Assembly: GCA_902783205.1 (NCBI GenBank)
Contig: CACZQE010000413.1
Coordinates: 1-10,082, forward strand
Length of the DNA stretch: 10,082 nt
Origin: an uncultured Lachnospiraceae bacterium
GTDB taxonomy: Bacteria; Bacillota_A; Clostridia; Lachnospirales; Lachnospiraceae
Direction of reading: 5' to 3'
The notes beneath the pieces are model-generated. The model saw only the letters and a list, made by a program, of their open reading frames with translations. It had not been told where the DNA came from and ran no database searches. This document shows positions 7,191 to 10,082 of this stretch, one piece after another. The position numbers and the translations under genes are program-made. How positions within the stretch are numbered: the first letter of the stretch is position 1; each line of letters begins with the position of its first letter.

Positions 7191-8137
7191 AAGATCCTAT
7201 TCTGAAATTATCACATATCAGTAAAACATTTTACTCGGCCAAGACAGGGGTTATACCTGCCGTACAGGATGTCTGCCTGGATATAAAGGAAGAGGAATGT
7301 GTCGGAATCGTCGGTGAAAGCGGATGCGGAAAGAGCACGATTGCCCGCATGGTGACCAGGATTACTGATACCACGGAAGGTCAGATTTTTCTGGAAGGTG
7401 AGGACATCACCTCACTTCAAGACAGAAACCTGAAAAAAATCTACAAAAAGATTCAGATGGTTTTTCAGGATCCCTATTCTGTTTTCAGCCCCAGAATGCA
7501 GATCGGAACCTTTCTGGAAGAGGGACTTGTTCACTACGGGATCGCGAACAGAAGTGAAGCCAGGCAGGAAGCAAAGATTCTCCTTTCAATGGTAGAACTT
7601 GGCCCCGAACTGCTGGACAGGTTTCCCCATGAACTTTCCGGCGGCCAGCTGCAAAGGGTAGTAATTGCCAGGGCCATCTCCATTGAACCCAGGCTGGTTA
7701 TCCTTGACGAGGCTACAAGCGCCCTGGATGTTTCGGTTCAGAAACAGGTTCTGCGTCTGCTGGTCAAGCTACAGAAAAGGCTTGGTCTGACCTACATTTT
7801 TATCGGTCATGACCTGGCTGTGGTCCGGAGCATATCCGACCGTATTGTAGTCATGTATGCGGGAAATGTGGTGGAAGAGATTGCCAGTGAAAGTCTGGAA
7901 GAAACAGCAGCTCATCCTTACACAAGAAAGCTTCTGGACAGTGTGTTCTCCGTTTATGACAGAGACAGGAAAAAAATTGAGCTGGAGACATTGTCCATGC
8001 AGGATGCCGGTTATGAGGAGACGGGATGTCCTTATCAGAAACGATGTCCTTTTGTTCATGACCGCTGCAGATCGGACAAGCCTGAACTGATTGATCATGG
8101 CGGCGGACATAAGGTGCGGTGCTTCTATTATCAGTAA
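7187..8137 (+). CDS. ABC importer ATPase, OppF/DppF-like, with C-terminal Cys cluster
   Basis: The second ATPase of the importer, 316 residues: Walker A GESGCGKST (43-51), Q-loop FQDP (93-96), signature LSGGQLQR (150-157), Walker B VILDEA (171-176) with Glu175, D-loop SALD, and His208. The usual Walker B follow-on DEPTSALD is DEATSALD here. The C-terminal oligopeptide-type domain begins around AHPYT (242-246). It ends with four cysteines (281, 287, 294, 312) in a CPYQKRCPF...CR...RCFYY arrangement. Similar four-Cys tails in OppD/DppD proteins of this class bind a [4Fe-4S] cluster, which is an inference here. It is translationally coupled to the upstream ATPase through ATGA and is the last gene of the operon, 40 nt before a strong terminator. 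Confidence 0.93.
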   Translation: MKDPILKLSHISKTFYSAKTGVIPAVQDVCLDIKEEECVGIVGESGCGKSTIARMVTRITDTTEGQIFLEGEDITSLQDRNLKKIYKKIQMVFQDPYSVFSPRMQIGTFLEEGLVHYGIANRSEARQEAKILLSMVELGPELLDRFPHELSGGQLQRVVIARAISIEPRLVILDEATSALDVSVQKQVLRLLVKLQKRLGLTYIFIGHDLAVVRSISDRIVVMYAGNVVEEIASESLEETAAHPYTRKLLDSVFSVYDRDRKKIELETLSMQDAGYEETGCPYQKRCPFVHDRCRSDKPELIDHGGGHKVRCFYYQ

Positions 8138-8177
8138 AAGCTGGTCGGAATCCTGCCTGAAGTGCACAGACAATCAT

Positions 8178-8219
8178 AGAGGACTTTGCAAATGGGATTG
8201 CAGAGTCCTCTTTTTTTTC
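8178..8219 (+). terminator. Intrinsic terminator of the importer operon
   Basis: AGAGGACTTTGCAA (8178-8191) pairs with TTGCAGAGTCCTCT (8198-8211): 14 bp with a single G-U wobble and a 6-nt loop ATGGGA. It is followed by a run of eight T (8211-8218). On the opposite strand the hairpin is not followed by a T tract, so it is not an obvious terminator for the convergent repressor gene that ends at 8243. Confidence 0.93.
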
Positions 8220-8242
8220 TGCCGGCAGATCCGCCTTTTCTG

Positions 8243-9331
8243 TCACCGGCTGCAGGGTCCGGTGGACTCCCTGATCTGGAGGACAGGATCATATTCCAGC
8301 CGCATCATGGCAGTTTTCCGGTCTTTTTGATCGGAAGAGGACTGTGCCTCATGGGCATTGATCAGCATACGGACCGCGGCCGTTCCCTTCTCCTCGATGG
8401 AATGATCGATGGTGGTCAGGGATATTCCCGCAAAGGAGGAAGCAAGGGTATTATCAAAACCGCAGACCGAGAAATCTTCCGGGATGCGGTATCCCATTTT
8501 TCTGAGTGCGTCCATGATTCCGAAGGAAATCTGGTCGTTGGTGCCCACAAAGGCGGTGGCTTTCCTGTCCGGATTCTTCATATACTGAAGAGTCAGCTGA
8601 TAGCCTCCGTCATAGTAGCGGTTTCCCATCAGATAATAATCCCACTGCTCCTGGGTCAGCTGTACAGCCTCCACCTGTTCCGGATCAAGACCGGCCCGGG
8701 AAAAGGCTTCCCGCATTCCGTCCAGACGGCGCCTCCTGGGAAGTTCCAGAGGATCCAGGGGCGTGGTCATGTAGGCTATGTGCCTGTGGCCCAGAGAGAG
8801 CAGATGCTCTGCAATCAGGATTCCCGAACGCTTACTGTCAAGCTCCACCAGGGGAACCCGCAGCTTGTCGTTATAATCATTGATCAGAACGAAGGGCAGC
8901 TCTTTATGGAGACGGTTGATCCGGTCAACTGCCTGAGGAGCATAGGTGTAGACAACACCGTAGAAACCGGATTCGGCTGCAGTATTCAGGAGGGACTCCT
9001 CCGTTGCAAGGTCCCGCATTGTATAGGTGGACATTGTAAAAAGCCCTTTAAGATGTGCACTTTTGGTGATGGTACGCACCAGAGTCGTGTAGTATTCGGT
9101 AGACAGGGAAGGACACATGATCAGGATGGTCTTTGTGATGTGGCTTGCAGGCTTCTTCTGCCGCTTCTTATAGACATAGCCCATCTCCCTGGCGGTCTTA
9201 AGGATCTTATCCACCGTATCCTTCTTGAAATGTATATCTTCCCTGCCGCTTAAAACCATGGACACAGCAGTCTGAGAGACATGGCACTTTTTCGCTATAT
9301 CCCGTGTGGTGACTTTCCGCTTTTCAGACAT
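8243..9331 (-). CDS. LacI-family transcriptional regulator
   Basis: A DNA-binding repressor with a periplasmic-binding-protein-like sensor domain, 362 residues. The helix-turn-helix is VTTRDIAKKCHVSQTAVSMVLSG (7-29). Sensor-domain hallmarks are VPLVELDSKRSG (159-170), GHRHIAYM (181-188), FVGTNDQISFGIMDALR (261-277), IPEDFSVCGFDNT (283-295) and LTTIDHSIEEKG (305-316). The start is set by AAGGAG (9337-9342, read on the minus strand) 5 nt from the ATG. The linker after the HTH reads VYKKRQKKPASH (53-64) and lacks the usual P-N-x-x-A-R-x-L hinge-helix motif, an oddity that could affect operator choice. It is convergent with the importer operon and may control it; a shared promoter motif supports this weakly. 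The ligand is unknown, usually a sugar in this family. No terminator is evident after its stop. Confidence 0.93.
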   Translation of the reverse strand: MSEKRKVTTRDIAKKCHVSQTAVSMVLSGREDIHFKKDTVDKILKTAREMGYVYKKRQKKPASHITKTILIMCPSLSTEYYTTLVRTITKSAHLKGLFTMSTYTMRDLATEESLLNTAAESGFYGVVYTYAPQAVDRINRLHKELPFVLINDYNDKLRVPLVELDSKRSGILIAEHLLSLGHRHIAYMTTPLDPLELPRRRRLDGMREAFSRAGLDPEQVEAVQLTQEQWDYYLMGNRYYDGGYQLTLQYMKNPDRKATAFVGTNDQISFGIMDALRKMGYRIPEDFSVCGFDNTLASSFAGISLTTIDHSIEEKGTAAVRMLINAHEAQSSSDQKDRKTAMMRLEYDPVLQIRESTGPCSR

Positions 9332-9399
9332 GGCAACTCCTTTGCTTCTTCTCCTGTGAAAATCCGTCAGGCTATCTTTAGTGTCAAATACTTAGATAA

Positions 9400-9428
9400 A
9401 TTATATCGCAATTCGGAAGAGGGGTCAA
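9400..9428 (-). promoter_or_regulatory. Sigma-A promoter of the LacI-family gene
   Basis: Read on the minus strand: TTGACC (9428-9423), 17 bp, then a perfect TATAAT (9405-9400). Transcription would start near 9393, giving a leader of about 60 nt before the ATG. The TGCGATA heptamer at 9410-9404 overlaps the -10 box, and downstream TATCT/AGATA arms (9373-9377, 9394-9398) form a weak inverted repeat; either could serve autoregulation. Confidence 0.8.
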
Positions 9429-9450
9429 AAGAATCAGGGATAAAAGCCAC

Positions 9451-9479
9451 TTTACAAAAGGATTTGCCTGTGTTACACT
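9451..9479 (+). promoter_or_regulatory. Sigma-A promoter of rpsO with extended -10
   Basis: TTTACA (9451-9456, 5/6 match), 17-bp spacer, and TACACT (9474-9479, 4/6), with a TG at 9471-9472 forming an extended -10. The predicted start near 9485-9487 places the whole structured leader in the transcript. It lies 22 bp from the -35 box of the divergent repressor promoter. Confidence 0.75.
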
Positions 9480-9484
9480 AGTCA

Positions 9485-9562
9485 GGTCTAAGAAGATCCT
9501 TTGCCAGGGTAACGGACCACTCCGACCTTGCCTTCGTGAAGGACACTGTAAAAAGAAGGAGG
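9485..9562 (+). ncRNA. rpsO leader (S15 autoregulatory element)
   Basis: The leader contains a hairpin in which CAGGGT (9505-9510) pairs with ACCTTG (9525-9530). After an AA bulge, CGGA (9513-9516) pairs with TCCG (9521-9524) around a CCAC tetraloop. The lower stem places a G-U pair (9507/9528) next to a G-C pair (9508/9527), the G-U/G-C element that S15 recognises in 16S rRNA and in many rpsO leaders. A second hairpin, CCTTC/GAAGG (9531-9542), follows. TCCTT (9497-9501) can pair either with AAGGA at 9539-9543 or with AAGGA of the ribosome binding site (9556-9560), offering a switch that could block translation. S15 feedback on its own mRNA is established in several phyla; its operation here is inferred. 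Confidence 0.72.
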
Positions 9563-9569
9563 AAACAAA

Positions 9570-9836
9570 ATGATTACAAAAGAGCGTAAACAGGAACTGA
9601 TTGAAAAGTTCGGAAGAACAGAAGGCGACACAGGATCACCCGAAGTACAGATCGCAATCCTCACAGCAAGGATCAATGACCTTCAGGGACATTTCAAAGA
9701 GAATCCCAAGGATCATCATTCCAGAAGAGGACTTCTGAAGATGGTTGGTCAGAGAAGAAATCTCCTTTCCTATCTGAAATCAAAAGATATCGAGAGATAC
9801 AGAACACTGATCGAGCAGCTTGGTCTGAGAAAGTAG
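9570..9836 (+). CDS. rpsO: 30S ribosomal protein S15
   Basis: A primary 16S rRNA-binding protein of the small subunit that recognises the h20-h21-h22 junction and helps assemble the platform. The 88 residues match the family's usual length. Diagnostic motifs are [17 protein letters not shown] (about 19-35) and the rRNA-binding segment [22 protein letters not shown] (about 48-69), with LGLRK at the end. AAGGAGG (9556-9562) sits 7 nt before the ATG. It forms a single-gene unit with its own promoter, a probable autoregulatory leader and a terminator. In many Firmicutes pnp follows rpsO; here the next frame is a different, membrane-anchored protein. Confidence 0.98.
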   Translation: MITKERKQELIEKFGRTEGDTGSPEVQIAILTARINDLQGHFKENPKDHHSRRGLLKMVGQRRNLLSYLKSKDIERYRTLIEQLGLRK

Positions 9837-9857
9837 TGATTGATACCATTGTGTTTA

Positions 9858-9890
9858 AAAAGAGGATGCGGGAGCATCCTCTTTTGTTCT
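9858..9890 (+). terminator. Intrinsic terminator of rpsO
   Basis: AGAGGATGC (9861-9869) and GCATCCTCT (9874-9882) form a perfect 9-bp stem with a GGGA tetraloop. Flanking A/T pairs (9858-9860 with 9883-9885) extend it, and TTTTGTTCTT follows. Confidence 0.92.
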
Positions 9891-9951
9891 TATATGACCC
9901 GGACCTGAGCCCGTAAAGGCAGGACGGAAGACATGAGAGGTGGAGTAGAGT

Positions 9952-10082
9952 ATGAAATATGTTCGGATCATTCTTCTGGTCCTTGCGCTGATTCTGGCAG
10001 GGACATGTTTCTTTCAGTGGAGACAGTACAGAAAGCAGCTGGATCTGAGGCGTCAGGGTCTCCTTTATTTCAGTGAGGAGGA
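9952..10082 (+). CDS. Unidentified membrane-anchored protein, N-terminal fragment
   Basis: Only 43 codons are visible and the frame runs off the window. AGGTGG (9938-9943) lies 8 nt before the ATG, which supports a real start. The protein opens MKYVRIILLVLALILAG, one hydrophobic segment (about 4-21) with a short positive N-terminus, then a strongly basic, glutamine-rich stretch (WRQYRKQLDLRRQ, 23-35). This suggests a single-pass anchor with the rest outside, or a signal peptide. LAGTC is not a proper lipobox because a Thr precedes the Cys, so a lipoprotein is unlikely. I do not recognise the family from this fragment. It begins 62 nt after the rpsO terminator; I see no convincing promoter in between. 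Confidence 0.65.
   Translation, partial: MKYVRIILLVLALILAGTCFFQWRQYRKQLDLRRQGLLYFSEE

Noticed and set aside
8221..8250. GCCGG/CCGGC inverted repeat near the end of the LacI-family gene as its terminator
   Set aside because: Only a 5-bp stem with a 20-nt loop, partly inside the coding region, and no T tract follows on the minus strand.
8186..9253. Long (355-codon) open frame on the plus strand opposite the LacI-family gene
   Set aside because: It is antisense to an unmistakable LacI-family protein, begins inside the terminator hairpin, lacks a proper ribosome binding site and has no recognisable domain. It is a shadow frame.
1..10082. CRISPR arrays, insertion sequences, tRNA or rRNA genes, toxin-antitoxin or phage-defence modules
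   Set aside because: No spaced direct repeats, transposase motifs, attachment sites or structural RNA genes other than the rpsO leader were seen; the window reads as ordinary metabolic, transport and ribosomal genes.

Overview
The window looks like a chromosomal segment of a Gram-positive Clostridia bacterium, most probably a Lachnospiraceae relative. The signs are strong AGGAGG-type ribosome binding sites, TTGACA/TATAAT-like promoters, a lipobox signal peptide on the binding protein, a Bacillus-type AraM/AraB pair and a Firmicutes-style S15 leader. The taxonomic call is inference from these features, not from a database search.

Layout, left to right. (1) Positions 1-2709 hold the end of an arabinose-type operon: a 5'-truncated sn-glycerol-1-phosphate dehydrogenase (AraM/EgsA family), then a complete L-ribulokinase (araB), closed by a large compound intrinsic terminator at 2771-2843. 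(2) An AT-rich gap follows with a candidate promoter, a palindrome and an inverted repeat. (3) Positions 2990-8137 carry a five-gene ABC importer operon of the peptide/nickel/opine class: permease B, permease C, lipoprotein binding protein, ATPase D, ATPase F. Three of the four junctions overlap (4, 40 and 4 nt), and a strong terminator lies at 8178-8219. (4) A convergent LacI-family repressor gene occupies 9331-8243 on the minus strand. (5) Two back-to-back promoters at 9400-9479 drive the repressor leftward and rpsO rightward. (6) The rpsO unit has a structured leader with a G-U/G-C hairpin typical of S15 autoregulation, the S15 gene and a terminator. (7) The start of an unidentified membrane-anchored protein runs off the right end.

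How the parts may work together: the five transporter genes encode a complete importer (lipoprotein receptor, two-subunit channel, two ATPases). The LacI-type protein next to it is a plausible regulator, because a TGCGATA-containing stretch lies on the -10 region of both the importer promoter and the repressor's own promoter. The importer's substrate cannot be read from sequence. Its family includes peptide, nickel-chelate and oligosaccharide importers, and the LacI neighbour makes a carbohydrate worth considering.

I found no clearly new biological system here. The most interesting items are the S15 leader RNA, a 12-bp tandem duplication inside the permease/binding-protein gene overlap, the shared promoter motif, and the asymmetric ATPase pair.
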